A stretch of DNA of 64,000 nucleotides from an uncultured Porphyromonadaceae bacterium (GCA_902493335.1 CABUPJ010000002.1:1-64000); one strand, 5' to 3'. Positions 35,923 to 45,153 are shown, numbered from the stretch's first letter. Notes: a model not told the origin generated them from the letters alone. Program-made: numbers and translations.

Positions 35923-35940
35923 TCTCTAAAATCAAATGAC

Positions 35941-36432
35941 ATGAGTAGTCCGAAAATATTGGTCGCCTATTTCTCTTGCAGCGGTACGACAAGAGAGGCT
36001 GCCCGTGAACTGGCGGCCGTGGCCAACGCCGATATGTATGAAATAGTACCGGAACAACCTTACACGGATGCCGACTTGAACTGGAATGACCGGCAAAGCC
36101 GCAGTTCCGTGGAGATGCGTGATGCGACATCCCGTCCTGCCATTGCAGGACGGGTGTCCGATATGGAGAAGTACGATGTGGTATTCATCGGTTTTCCCGT
36201 ATGGTGGTACATTGCGCCGACCATCATAAACACGTTCATCGAAAGCCACGACCTTGCAGGCAAGAAGGTGGTGCCGTTTGCCACTTCGGGTGGTAGCGGC
36301 ATTGCCAACTGCGAGAAAAACCTGCGTAAAGCCTATCCCGAAATAGACTGGTGTGCCGGGAAACTGCTGAACAGATCTTTGTCTGAAAAACAGTTCACGG
36401 AGTGGCTTGAATCTATAACCGGGGGAAAATAA
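35941..36432 (+). CDS. Flavodoxin
   Basis: A 163-residue cytoplasmic flavodoxin. The FMN phosphate loop is FSCSGTTREAA, and the aromatic segment flanking the flavin is FPVWWYIAPT. The second glycine loop is ATSGGSGIANCEKNL. It is related to, but distinct from, the exported flavodoxin-like protein at the start of the cluster. It could carry electrons between the reductases encoded around it. The stop is 6 bp before the next gene. Confidence 0.92.
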   Translation: MSSPKILVAYFSCSGTTREAARELAAVANADMYEIVPEQPYTDADLNWNDRQSRSSVEMRDATSRPAIAGRVSDMEKYDVVFIGFPVWWYIAPTIINTFIESHDLAGKKVVPFATSGGSGIANCEKNLRKAYPEIDWCAGKLLNRSLSEKQFTEWLESITGGK

Positions 36433-36438
36433 CTCGAT

Positions 36439-37452
36439 ATGGGAAGAAAACTGGTTTTACTCATGGCTATGTCCACACTCTTTATCAGCTGTCCGGTATT
36501 CGGGCAGACCATTGATGTGCATTGCCACAACATCCTGCCTGAATACATGGCGGTGCTGGAAAAGCACGGTGCCGCAATGGAAGAGACCTTTCCATTGCCT
36601 GCTTGGAACGTGGAATCACATATCGCTTTCATGCAGAAAGCCGGAATAGAATGTTCGGTTCTGTCGATGCCCGCTCCGCAACCGTGGTTCGGTGATACGG
36701 AGGAAAGCAGACGTGTTATTCGTGAATACAATGAGTATTGCGCCCGTCTGAAGAAGGAGTATCCGGGAAAATTCAAGTTCTGCGCAGCGTTGCCCCTGCC
36801 CGATGTTGATGCTGCTATCGAGGAAGCCGTTTACGCGCTCGACACATTGGGCGCGGACGGGGTAAAGCTGGCGACAAACAGCCGGGGGCAATATATCGGG
36901 GATGAAGCACTTGACCCGTTGATGAAGGTGCTGAACGACAGAAATGCCATAATCATCATACATCCGCACAAGCCTACACCGGTTAATGACAGTATCATTG
37001 CCACCGCCCCGCTTGCGGTATATGAATATCCGGCCGAAACGACCCGTGCCGTTGTCAATATGATTTCGCGCAATGTGCTGGCACGTAACCCCAATGTCAA
37101 GGTCGTTGTACCACATTGCGGTTCCTTCCTGCCGATGGCAATACCCCGCATGAAAGCCGTCCATCCGGCGATGCTTGCCAAAGGTTTTATGGAACAGATG
37201 GACTGGGAAAACAATCTCTCGCGCCTGTATTACGACCTTGCCGGAGGCGCAAGCCCCGAAATCGTGAAGATGATGCTTACAATTACCACCCCGGAGCATA
37301 TTCTCTACGGCTCGGATTATCCCTATATGCCTGACAACGTATTGCAGGGGAACCTGACACGGATGCGCGAACAGTTTGCCGCCGACAAGGAGCTGGCGCC
37401 GTACACGGAACGGTTCTTCTCGAAGAATGCCCGTGAATTATTCAACAGATAA
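36439..37452 (+). CDS. Exported amidohydrolase (ACMSD-like)
   Basis: A 337-residue protein with a signal peptide (MGRKLVLLMAMSTLFISCPVFGQ). The TIM-barrel metal site is DVHCHN (His-x-His), IIIHPHKPTP, VPHCGSFLP and YGSDYPYM. The closest characterised relatives are decarboxylases of aromatic or amino-carboxymuconate acids rather than true amidases. An exported member is unusual for the family. It would act in the periplasm on an imported or surface-bound compound. The substrate is unknown. Confidence 0.87.
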   Translation: MGRKLVLLMAMSTLFISCPVFGQTIDVHCHNILPEYMAVLEKHGAAMEETFPLPAWNVESHIAFMQKAGIECSVLSMPAPQPWFGDTEESRRVIREYNEYCARLKKEYPGKFKFCAALPLPDVDAAIEEAVYALDTLGADGVKLATNSRGQYIGDEALDPLMKVLNDRNAIIIIHPHKPTPVNDSIIATAPLAVYEYPAETTRAVVNMISRNVLARNPNVKVVVPHCGSFLPMAIPRMKAVHPAMLAKGFMEQMDWENNLSRLYYDLAGGASPEIVKMMLTITTPEHILYGSDYPYMPDNVLQGNLTRMREQFAADKELAPYTERFFSKNARELFNR

Positions 37453-37464
37453 AAACAGAAAACA

Positions 37465-38301
37465 ATGAAAAAAGTAATTCTTGGTTTATTGCTGGTTGCC
37501 GTTTCGCTACCGGCTTTTGCCCAGACAGCAGAAAAGACAAACGATATGGACAGAATAGAATTATGCAAGGAAAACTACACGGCCCTGTTCGGCGGTGAGG
37601 CACTTAACGAAGGCGGTACAGATCCGGAAATCATGGACATCCTCCAGAAATACATTTTCGGTGAAGTGTTCCGCACGGGAGATCTGGACATAAAGACACG
37701 AGAAATGATCACCTGCGTATGTCTCGCCACCATGCAGCAACTGCCACAACTGAAGGGGCATACGGGAGCCGCACTCAATGTCGGGGTCACGCCCATAGAG
37801 TTGCGCGAGGCAGTTTACCAGTGCGCTCCCATCATCGGATTCCCCAAAGTCCTGAATGCGATGACTGCCGTCAACGAAGCCTTCACGGAGCGCGGAATCA
37901 AAGTGCCGCTGGAAACACAGACGACCGTCACTGAAGAGAACCGCTACGAGAAAGGGCATGAAATCCAATATCCGCTTTACGGAGACCGGATGAAAGAGGC
38001 GATGAAGGACGTACCCGGCGGCATGGGCGAAAAGGTCGCGCGTTTTCTGACCGAAGTACACTTCGGCGACTTCCAGACACGAAGCGGCCTTGACACGCAG
38101 ACACGAGAACTGCTGACCTACTGCGTCCTGACCGTCATCGGAGCGGAACCGCAACTTCACGCCCATCTTCGCGCCAACCTGAAGGCGGGTAACAGCAAGG
38201 AGCGGGTGACGGCTGCCGTCATCCAGTGTATGCCTTACATCGGCTTTCCGGCCGCACTTAAGGCATTGAACATCATCAAGGATTTCCAGCCGGAAAATTA
38301 A
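37465..38301 (+). CDS. Exported carboxymuconolactone decarboxylase-like protein
   Basis: A 278-residue protein with a signal peptide (MKKVILGLLLVAVSLPAFAQ) and two carboxymuconolactone decarboxylase (AhpD-like) domains, about 45-135 and 165-275. The first has CVCLATMQQLPQLKGH and the second CVLTVIGAEPQLHAH, so the paired Cys is complete only in the first. Despite its name, the family also includes peroxidase-like and detoxification proteins. It starts 12 bp after the amidohydrolase gene. Confidence 0.9.
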   Translation: MKKVILGLLLVAVSLPAFAQTAEKTNDMDRIELCKENYTALFGGEALNEGGTDPEIMDILQKYIFGEVFRTGDLDIKTREMITCVCLATMQQLPQLKGHTGAALNVGVTPIELREAVYQCAPIIGFPKVLNAMTAVNEAFTERGIKVPLETQTTVTEENRYEKGHEIQYPLYGDRMKEAMKDVPGGMGEKVARFLTEVHFGDFQTRSGLDTQTRELLTYCVLTVIGAEPQLHAHLRANLKAGNSKERVTAAVIQCMPYIGFPAALKALNIIKDFQPEN

Positions 38302-38323
38302 AAGAATTTTTATCGGTAACAGA

Positions 38324-38998
38324 ATGAAAAGACGGGATTTTATAAAAAAATCCGTGTTTGCCGTAGGTAGCACACTTCTTGCCGGGGGTGCAATAAAGAG
38401 TCTGGCGGCGATGAGTATTGATGATGAGGTATCTGAATCTAACGAATCAAAACAAGATAAAATGAAAATAGTGGTACTCACGGGCAGCCCCCGCCGTAAC
38501 GGGAACTCTGCTTATCTCGCAGACCGGTTCATAGAAGGAGCGAAAGAAAAAGGTCATGAAATCTATCGTTTCGACTGTGCCTTCAAGCAAGTGGAGCCAT
38601 GCCGCGCGTGCAACCGTTGCGGTATGGACGGCCCGTGCATCTTCAACGATGATTTCAGTGAACTCCGTCCGCATCTTATCGAGGCCGACATGGTGGTTTT
38701 CGCCACACCAATGTATTATTTTGGTATATCCGCACAGATGAAAAGAGTAATCGACCGCTTTTATGCCATCAATGGGAAAATTAAGGGTCATTACAAAAAA
38801 GCCGCCTATCTGATGACATACGCAAACACGGCTAAAAGTGATGCGGAGCCCATGCTCCTGCACTACCGCACAATGATGGATTACCTTGGCTGGGAAAGCG
38901 TAGGCGAAATTGTCGCTCCCGGTGTCTGGACAGCAGGATCTGTGCGTGACACGGATTATGGCGACAAGGCATATCGCTTGGGGAAAAGCTTATCATGA
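38324..38998 (+). CDS. Tat-exported NAD(P)H-dependent FMN reductase
   Basis: A 224-residue protein with a twin-arginine leader (KRRDFIKKS, then a Gly/Ala-rich stretch ending SLAA), followed by a flavodoxin-fold FMN reductase. The FMN loop is TGSPRRNGNSAYL and a Cys-rich segment is CRACNRCGMDGPC, similar in layout to the cytoplasmic protein at 34291. Tat export fits a protein that folds around its cofactor before crossing the membrane. It is a second non-cytoplasmic flavoprotein in the cluster. A 152-bp gap follows. Confidence 0.87.
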   Translation: MKRRDFIKKSVFAVGSTLLAGGAIKSLAAMSIDDEVSESNESKQDKMKIVVLTGSPRRNGNSAYLADRFIEGAKEKGHEIYRFDCAFKQVEPCRACNRCGMDGPCIFNDDFSELRPHLIEADMVVFATPMYYFGISAQMKRVIDRFYAINGKIKGHYKKAAYLMTYANTAKSDAEPMLLHYRTMMDYLGWESVGEIVAPGVWTAGSVRDTDYGDKAYRLGKSLS

Positions 38999-39150
38999 GA
39001 TATTGATTAGAGTTGTCAAGGACTTTGATTTACTATTTCATAAGCAATCCAATGTAATGACATTTGCCTTGTGGAAGCTCTTCGCTGAGATTGTATGACG
39101 GCAAAAGAATGTTTGCCATTTATTCAGAATTTCATAGATGAAATAGAAAT

Positions 39151-41067
39151 ATGACAAAAAAGAATATTCAACAAAGCCTAAGCGTCATAATGCTATGCGT
39201 CATTTTGTCCTATCACGGAGTAATCCAGGCACAAGAACACCCTGATAGCACACACTCTCTTGCACTTGACGAAGTGGTGGTGACCGGGACCCGTAATGCT
39301 GTGGATGTGCGTCATCTTTCGCAGACAGTTTCTGTGGTAAATCGAAATAAAATAGAACAGTCCTTGCAGCCCTCATTATTGCCTGTGCTTACTGAAAACG
39401 TTCCCGGACTTTTCACTACAGCACGAGGCATAATGGGTTATGGCGTGTCCGGCGGTGCCGCCGGTGGCATCTCGATTCGCGGACTTTCAGGAAGCACGGC
39501 ACGAATGATGGTGTTGATAGACGGTCATCCGCAATATGCCGGTATTTTCGGGCATCCGATTTCTGATGCTTACCAGTCGTTATTGGCGGACAAGATTGAA
39601 GTCCTGAGAGGGCCTGCATCCGTACTATACGGTTCAAATGCGATGGGTGGCGTGGTAAATATCATGACCCGAAAAATGCACAAGGATGGAGTACATACAA
39701 ACCTGCATGCAGGGTATGGTTCATATAACACGATTGAAACCGAACTGACCAATATGGTTCGGAAAGGACGGTTTTCTTCGGTCATCAGCGGATCATACAA
39801 CCGTACTGACGGACACCGTGCTGACATGAATTTTGAACAATACGGAGGATATGCCAAAGTGGGATATGACATAACAGATAACTGGAATATGTATGCAGAT
39901 GTGAACGTGACGCATTTCAACGCGTCTTATCCGGGTCCGGTGTCTGCTCCTTTGATTGATGGAGACCAGCGGATTACACGGGGTGCCACATCGTTATCCC
40001 TAAGCAACGACTACGGTAACACATCCGGTGGGTTGAGTTTCTTCTACAACTGGGGAACCCATTGGATTAACGATGGTTATACACCCAGTGCGGGCGAGAC
40101 TTCACAGAACGGCCGTTTTAAGTCGCGGGACAATATGATGGGCTTGTCGTTATATCAGAGTACACAATTCTTCAAAGGAAACCGTATCACTTTCGGATTC
40201 GATTGGTTCCGTTACGGAGGAAAGGCGTGGACAGATTATGTGGCAGGAGAAAATGCCGGTACACGACGTGATTTGGTGAATAAGCATGAAGATGAGATTG
40301 CCGGATATGTGGACTTCCGCCAAGACATTGGCAGATGGCTGACATTGAATGCCGGTCTTCGTGTGGACAATCATTCAAGAATCGGGATCGAGTGGGTGCC
40401 GCAGGCGGGACTTGCTTTCCATCTGCCTCACTCTATAGAGTTGAAGGCTTCCGCAACAAAAGGATTCCGCTACCCGATTCTTAGAGAAATGTATATGTTC
40501 CCGCCGCAGAATCCTGACTTGAAACCGGAATCAATGTGGAATTATGAAATAGCCATGTCCCAAACACTGTTAAACGGTCGGTTGAACTATGGTGTAAATG
40601 TTTTCTATATTGATGGAAAAGACCTGATTATGATTCTGCCAAATCCACACGGATCAGGGATGCTCAATCAAAATTCCGGAAATATAGAGAATGCCGGAGT
40701 GGAATTGCAGGCAGCTTACCGTATCAACACAGTTTGGTCTGTCGATGCAAACTACAGTTTCCTGCACATGGAAAAACCGATGATTGCAGCTCCGGAACAT
40801 AAGTTATATGTAGGTGCCGGTTTCACCAAGGGTCGCTGGAGTGTATTCACGGGTCTCCAATATATTGCAGGTCTTTATACTTCTGTGGGAGAAAAAAACG
40901 TTACCGAGGATTTTGTGTTGTGGAATCTTCGTGGGCAGTTTTCAGCGACCAAATGGCTTACTCTGTGGGCTCGCGGCGAAAACCTGTTGGCACAAAAATA
41001 CGAGATAAACGCCGGTTATCCCATGCCGCGGGCAACGGTTATGGGTGGTATAAATATTCACTTCTAA
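39151..41067 (+). CDS. TonB-dependent outer membrane receptor
   Basis: A 638-residue receptor of the small siderophore/cobalamin/heme type. It has a signal peptide (about 1-28) and a TonB box region (LDEVVVTGTRN). The plug domain (about 45-165) contains SIRGLSGSTARMMVLIDG and DKIEVLRGPASVLYGSNAMGG. A 22-strand barrel ends with the usual aromatic residue (GGINIHF). The carboxypeptidase-like N-terminal domain of SusC proteins is missing and no SusD partner is present. It probably imports the cluster's substrate. The 152-bp gap before it may hold a second promoter. Confidence 0.95.
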   Translation: MTKKNIQQSLSVIMLCVILSYHGVIQAQEHPDSTHSLALDEVVVTGTRNAVDVRHLSQTVSVVNRNKIEQSLQPSLLPVLTENVPGLFTTARGIMGYGVSGGAAGGISIRGLSGSTARMMVLIDGHPQYAGIFGHPISDAYQSLLADKIEVLRGPASVLYGSNAMGGVVNIMTRKMHKDGVHTNLHAGYGSYNTIETELTNMVRKGRFSSVISGSYNRTDGHRADMNFEQYGGYAKVGYDITDNWNMYADVNVTHFNASYPGPVSAPLIDGDQRITRGATSLSLSNDYGNTSGGLSFFYNWGTHWINDGYTPSAGETSQNGRFKSRDNMMGLSLYQSTQFFKGNRITFGFDWFRYGGKAWTDYVAGENAGTRRDLVNKHEDEIAGYVDFRQDIGRWLTLNAGLRVDNHSRIGIEWVPQAGLAFHLPHSIELKASATKGFRYPILREMYMFPPQNPDLKPESMWNYEIAMSQTLLNGRLNYGVNVFYIDGKDLIMILPNPHGSGMLNQNSGNIENAGVELQAAYRINTVWSVDANYSFLHMEKPMIAAPEHKLYVGAGFTKGRWSVFTGLQYIAGLYTSVGEKNVTEDFVLWNLRGQFSATKWLTLWARGENLLAQKYEINAGYPMPRATVMGGINIHF

Positions 41068-41079
41068 TTTTTCAAGATT

Positions 41080-42069
41080 ATGAAATATCCTATTTTAGTA
41101 AGCATGATGACGATAATGTCCCTTTATGCCGGAATGGGATGCTCTTCAGCATCAGACAATCCAGAGAACAAACCTGAAGAAAAACCAGATGTTGAACTAA
41201 CTGATCCTCCGAAAGTTTACATGTTCAAAGAAATCAACTCTCAGAATCTGGTCAGGATATATGAGGCATTAGGTCGGGAAGCGACAGGAAGGGTTGCCGT
41301 TAAACTTTCCACCGGAGAACCGGGCGGGCACAATTTTCTTCAACCGGCATTGATAAAAGATCTGGTACAGGAAGTCAACGGAACGATTGTCGAGTGTAAT
41401 ACGGCATACGGAGGAGGCAGAGGAAATACCGAAGCGCATCGTAGAGCCGCCGAAGCACACGGCTTTACCGCAATAGCACCGGTTGACATTATGGATGCCG
41501 ACGGTGAAGTGGAGTTGCCTCTTAGTGGAGGTCGTCATCTGACACGAGACATTGTTGGATCACATTATTTGAATTATGAGTTCACAATCGTCCTGTCGCA
41601 TTTCAAGGGTCATGCGATGGGAGGTTTCGGTGGTGCAATCAAGAACATGTCCATCGGTATTGCGTCATCAAACGGTAAACGTTATATCCATTCAGCCGGG
41701 GCAAGTACTACAAGCTGGGGCAGTCCTGCACAAGATGATTTTCTTGAGTCAATGGCAGAAGCGGCAAAAGCAGTGGCAGACCATTGTGGAGAAAATATAC
41801 TTTATATCAGCGTGGCAAACAATCTTTCGGTAGATTGCGACTGCGATTCATCTCCGGCAGACCCTCAAATGGGAGACATCGGAATTTTGGCCTCACTTGA
41901 CCCTGTGGCTTTGGACAGAGCCTGCACTGATTTGGTACGCGCATCAGAAGATCATGGTAAAGTACATCTCATTGAACGCATTGATTCGCGTCATGGTATG
42001 CACACACTTGATCATGCGGAAACAATCGGATTAGGGTATCAAAAATATGAATTGGTCAGATTAGATTAA
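41080..42069 (+). CDS. DUF362 lipoprotein
   Basis: A 329-residue protein with a lipoprotein signal (MKYPILVSMMTIMSLYAGMGC; Cys21 would carry the lipid), an acidic/Pro linker (about 25-48) and a DUF362 domain. It repeats most of the exported DUF362 protein at 32351, including VECNTAYGG, HFKGHAMGGFGG and NLSVDCDCDSSP, but lacks the C-terminal sorting-like tail. It lies 12 bp after the TonB receptor gene, so it may work with it at the outer membrane. No ferredoxin domain is seen. Confidence 0.87.
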   Translation: MKYPILVSMMTIMSLYAGMGCSSASDNPENKPEEKPDVELTDPPKVYMFKEINSQNLVRIYEALGREATGRVAVKLSTGEPGGHNFLQPALIKDLVQEVNGTIVECNTAYGGGRGNTEAHRRAAEAHGFTAIAPVDIMDADGEVELPLSGGRHLTRDIVGSHYLNYEFTIVLSHFKGHAMGGFGGAIKNMSIGIASSNGKRYIHSAGASTTSWGSPAQDDFLESMAEAAKAVADHCGENILYISVANNLSVDCDCDSSPADPQMGDIGILASLDPVALDRACTDLVRASEDHGKVHLIERIDSRHGMHTLDHAETIGLGYQKYELVRLD

Positions 42070-42171
42070 ACTCCATGCAGGCAATGGATCGAATTGAAAA
42101 ACAATCGGCTTTACGACCAGAGGATTGAATTTATCCGACAACCGTCAAATAATACGATTAAAAAGAATGTT

Positions 42172-43035
42172 ATGGACACTATAAAATTGAACAACGGCAT
42201 TGAAATGCCAATATTGGGTTATGGCGTTTTTCAAGTATCACCTGAAGAGTGCGAGCGTTGTGTGCTGGATGCAATCAGCACAGGCTACAGGCTGATAGAT
42301 ACGGCGCAGGCTTATTATAACGAAGAAGGCGTTGGCAACGCCGTTGCCAAATGCGGCGTACCGCGTGACCAACTCTTCCTTACCACCAAAGTATGGGTTA
42401 CGAACGCCGGCGAAGAAAAAGCCGCACGCAGCATAGAGGATTCTCTCCGCAAATTGCGCACAGACTACATAGACCTTCTTCTCATCCATCAGCCTTTCAG
42501 CGATTATCCCGGAACATGGCGGGCTATGGAGAAAGCCGTAAAGGACGGCAAGGTACGCGCCATCGGTCTCTCAAACTTTTATCCCGACAGGTTTGTCGAT
42601 ATGGCTGAATACGCTAATATCAAGCCTGCTGTCAACCAGTTGAAAACAAATGTGTTCAGCCAGCAATGGGAAGCGGAGGCCGAAATGGAGCCTTACGGAA
42701 CCCGTATCATGGCTTGGGGACCGCTTGCGCAAGGCAGTGAGGATTTGCAGAACAATCCCGTATTGACGGCACTTGCCATAAAATATGACAAGACAGTGCA
42801 ACAAATCGCATTGCGGTATCTGGTTCAACGCAATATCATTGCGATTCCAAAAAGCACCCGCATCGAACGCATGAAGCAGAATTTGGATATTTTCGATTTC
42901 TGTCTTTCGGAAGAGGATATGGAGAAATTCCGTCCCCTTGACAAACCTGCGGATTTCCATTGGTCACACCGTGATCCGGAACTTGTGAAATTCCTCCTGA
43001 ATTACGACAAACAGTTTAATCCTAATAACCAGTAA
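42172..43035 (+). CDS. Aldo/keto reductase
   Basis: A 287-residue cytoplasmic NADPH-dependent reductase of the AKR5 type (2,5-diketo-gluconate reductase-like). The tetrad is Asp and Tyr in IDTAQAYYNE, Lys in LTTKVW and His in LLIHQP. The NADPH loop is IPKSTRIERMKQN. The start ATG at 42172 (MDTIKLNNGIEMP) is typical; an upstream in-frame start at 42094 would add 26 unlike residues. It is followed by the short-chain dehydrogenase gene after 4 bp. Confidence 0.92.
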   Translation: MDTIKLNNGIEMPILGYGVFQVSPEECERCVLDAISTGYRLIDTAQAYYNEEGVGNAVAKCGVPRDQLFLTTKVWVTNAGEEKAARSIEDSLRKLRTDYIDLLLIHQPFSDYPGTWRAMEKAVKDGKVRAIGLSNFYPDRFVDMAEYANIKPAVNQLKTNVFSQQWEAEAEMEPYGTRIMAWGPLAQGSEDLQNNPVLTALAIKYDKTVQQIALRYLVQRNIIAIPKSTRIERMKQNLDIFDFCLSEEDMEKFRPLDKPADFHWSHRDPELVKFLLNYDKQFNPNNQ

Positions 43036-43039
43036 CCGC

Positions 43040-43789
43040 ATGTATGATTCATTGAATAAGAAAGTCGCGTTGGTGACCGGAGCCGGGACAGGCATCGGAC
43101 GAGCCATAGCGTGGCGTCTGGCTGACGAAGGTTCACAAGTCTTGATTGTCGGCCGGACAGAAAAGACGCTTGCGGAGACTGCAGCTCATAGCGGGAATAT
43201 CACCTATCATATTGCAGACCTTGAGACAAACGAGGGAATCCGGTCCGTTGCACAGGAAGTGATCAACAGGTATGGGCGTCTTAACATTCTTGTGAATAAC
43301 GCGGGATGGGCACCCGTAGGCTCGTTTGCCTCAATGAAAATCGAAGAGTACGACAAGGTGTTTGCCATCAATGTCAGGGCGGTAGTGATGCTCTCCCAAG
43401 TCCTTCTGCCTCTGATAAAAGAAGCCAAAGGGAATATCCTCAATATCACGACAACGATGACGACGAATCCCATCACGACAATGGCCAATTATGCCGCGTC
43501 CAAAGCTGCCATATACACAATGACCCGCGCTTGGGCAAAAGAGTTGGCAAAGGATGGAGTACGTGTCAATTCGCTTGGCGTGGGACCGATAGAGACCCCC
43601 ATTTATGGCAAAACGGAACTTTCAGAACAGGAAGCCAAAGCGCATAAGGATATGGTAATCAAAAGTGTACCGATGGGCCGAATGGGAAGACCGGAAGAGG
43701 TGGCCGCAGTGGTGGCATTCCTGGCAAGCGAGGAGGCAAGTTTCATTACCGGTGCTGATTACAAAGTGGACGGCGGTGTAGGTGCTTAG
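43040..43789 (+). CDS. Short-chain dehydrogenase/reductase
   Basis: A 249-residue Rossmann-fold oxidoreductase. The cofactor loop is TGAGTGIG and the structural motif is NNAGWAP. Catalytic Tyr and Lys are in YAASK, but the usual Ser 13 residues before the Tyr appears as Thr (in NITTTMTTNP). It may reduce a ketone or quinone of the cluster's substrate. It is the last gene of the co-directional cluster; a terminator hairpin follows at 43904. Confidence 0.9.
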   Translation: MYDSLNKKVALVTGAGTGIGRAIAWRLADEGSQVLIVGRTEKTLAETAAHSGNITYHIADLETNEGIRSVAQEVINRYGRLNILVNNAGWAPVGSFASMKIEEYDKVFAINVRAVVMLSQVLLPLIKEAKGNILNITTTMTTNPITTMANYAASKAAIYTMTRAWAKELAKDGVRVNSLGVGPIETPIYGKTELSEQEAKAHKDMVIKSVPMGRMGRPEEVAAVVAFLASEEASFITGADYKVDGGVGA

Positions 43790-43903
43790 AAAGCAACTTA
43801 TTCAAAACCGTAAACTTTTTATTTCAGATCTGGGACATTGTGATGCGTTAATATGTTTTGAACTACTATAAAAACTATCATAGGAGTGTAACTTAAAAAA
43901 TAC

Positions 43904-43936
43904 AATCAGGTCGTCGTTCAATCTGACGACCTGATT
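43904..43936 (+). terminator. Terminator at the end of the redox cluster
   Basis: AATCAGGTCGTC and GACGACCTGATT form a perfect 12-bp stem with a 9-nt loop, followed by CTGTTT. It lies 114 bp after the short-chain dehydrogenase gene, just before the truncated regulator. Confidence 0.75.
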
Positions 43937-43958
43937 CTGTTTAACCATAAATATATCA

Positions 43959-44060
43959 ATGAATAAGATTCTTATTGTTGATGCCTCCGAAACCGACCGT
44001 CGGCTTATGTCGGGCTTGCTTGTCAAGAACGCATATTCGATTATGAATGGCCATAGGTAA
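43959..44060 (+). pseudogene. Truncated response regulator (N-terminal fragment)
   Basis: A 33-codon frame reads MNKILIVDASETDRRLMSGL, the opening of a response regulator receiver domain (first strand, acidic pocket and first helix), then becomes unlike the family and stops. Everything after the first helix is missing. The stop lies 1 bp from the end of the convergent gene at 44062, so a rearrangement probably joined unrelated DNA here. The fragment likely came from a regulatory gene of a mobile element. Confidence 0.65.
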
Positions 44061-44061
44061 T

Positions 44062-45153
44062 TCAAGATACACTTCGATTATTATCGACAAATATCTCTTG
44101 CAGTCCCTCGCAGAAGGCTCTTGATGCTCGGCTACATTCACCGTAAGCGGTAGAAATACTGTACTTTGAATTATAGAATTTACGGCTTATATCGAGTGTG
44201 GTGAGCATCATGGAGAGCCATTCCTCTCTTGTATTTTTCGGAAGCAGACGCCATAATTGGTTAATGAGATAGCATACACGCACTTTCTCCCTCTCTTTAA
44301 TCTTCAGGACAGAACCGGATGTGCGCAGATTGAGGGCATCTATAAACCGCGTGCTATTGCAATCCTCAAACTGTTGACCGTTACACAATTCATAAATCCG
44401 AATAATCAATCCGGGACTGAAGTAATCCTTTGTGGCATCTGGGGGAGTTGCATTGGGACTAAAACAATCATCCCATGACGATTCGGCACTGCATGGCTTG
44501 TCTTCCGGTGGATTGACAGACATCCATTCGTTATAGCATTTTCCAACAATCGGAAGCAGGACACGGCATTGTTCAGCGATACGGTCTAATGCCGACTTAT
44601 AACATGTATCAAGAATGTTCAGATACTCGTTGAGTTTACTCTGACGGATATACAGTTCGTTCAGCTTTTCTCGCTCAACGCCAAGTCGTTCACGCCTATT
44701 GTTAAGCCGAGGAAAAAATAAGCCATCGTCTGAGGCTTTCTGTTCTAACACTGCGATTTGGGAATCAAGAGAATCAACGATACCTTCCTGAGCTGTTATC
44801 ATCTTTTCATACTCGTCCCGCTGGGATTGATAACCCTTATGGAGCGAAAACTCATTATAGAAGTAGGTCACGTTATTGAAGCCAAACAGTAATTCCTTCG
44901 GCTCCTGAGCAATGAAGGCGAGACAAGAATAGAGCGATTGTAAGTTATCGCCCATGTCTGGCATAGTCACTGATTCCGACAGCTCTTTCTCCAGAGATTC
45001 CTTGTCTGCCAGAATATCTATGTTCTCCTTAGCCCATAGCAAACTTACTATGCGCTCCGGATGGTCATAGTGCTCGTATGAGAGGGCATCGCTCACGGGT
45101 CGCAGATAATCAATAAGACATCTGATTTGGGGCATATTTTGTTGGTTCTTCAT
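44062..45153 (-). CDS. Hypothetical coiled-coil protein
   Basis: A protein of about 363 residues with no signal peptide and no recognised family. The middle (about 130-190) has heptads rich in Glu, Leu and Arg (QIAVLEQKASDD, then RRERLGVEREKLNELY), suggesting a short coiled coil. The C terminus has Trp/Leu-rich helices (YLINQLWRLLPKNTREEWLSMM). The ATG doublet at 45156/45153 leaves the start uncertain by one residue. An exact TATATTTG box lies at 45164-45171 (minus strand). It is a mobile-element cargo gene. Confidence 0.7.
   Translation of the reverse strand: MKNQQNMPQIRCLIDYLRPVSDALSYEHYDHPERIVSLLWAKENIDILADKESLEKELSESVTMPDMGDNLQSLYSCLAFIAQEPKELLFGFNNVTYFYNEFSLHKGYQSQRDEYEKMITAQEGIVDSLDSQIAVLEQKASDDGLFFPRLNNRRERLGVEREKLNELYIRQSKLNEYLNILDTCYKSALDRIAEQCRVLLPIVGKCYNEWMSVNPPEDKPCSAESSWDDCFSPNATPPDATKDYFSPGLIIRIYELCNGQQFEDCNSTRFIDALNLRTSGSVLKIKEREKVRVCYLINQLWRLLPKNTREEWLSMMLTTLDISRKFYNSKYSISTAYGECSRASRAFCEGLQEIFVDNNRSVS

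Noticed and set aside
39151..42069. TonB receptor plus lipoprotein as a SusC/SusD polysaccharide pair
   Set aside because: The receptor is too short and lacks the SusC N-terminal domain, and the lipoprotein is a DUF362 protein, not SusD-like.
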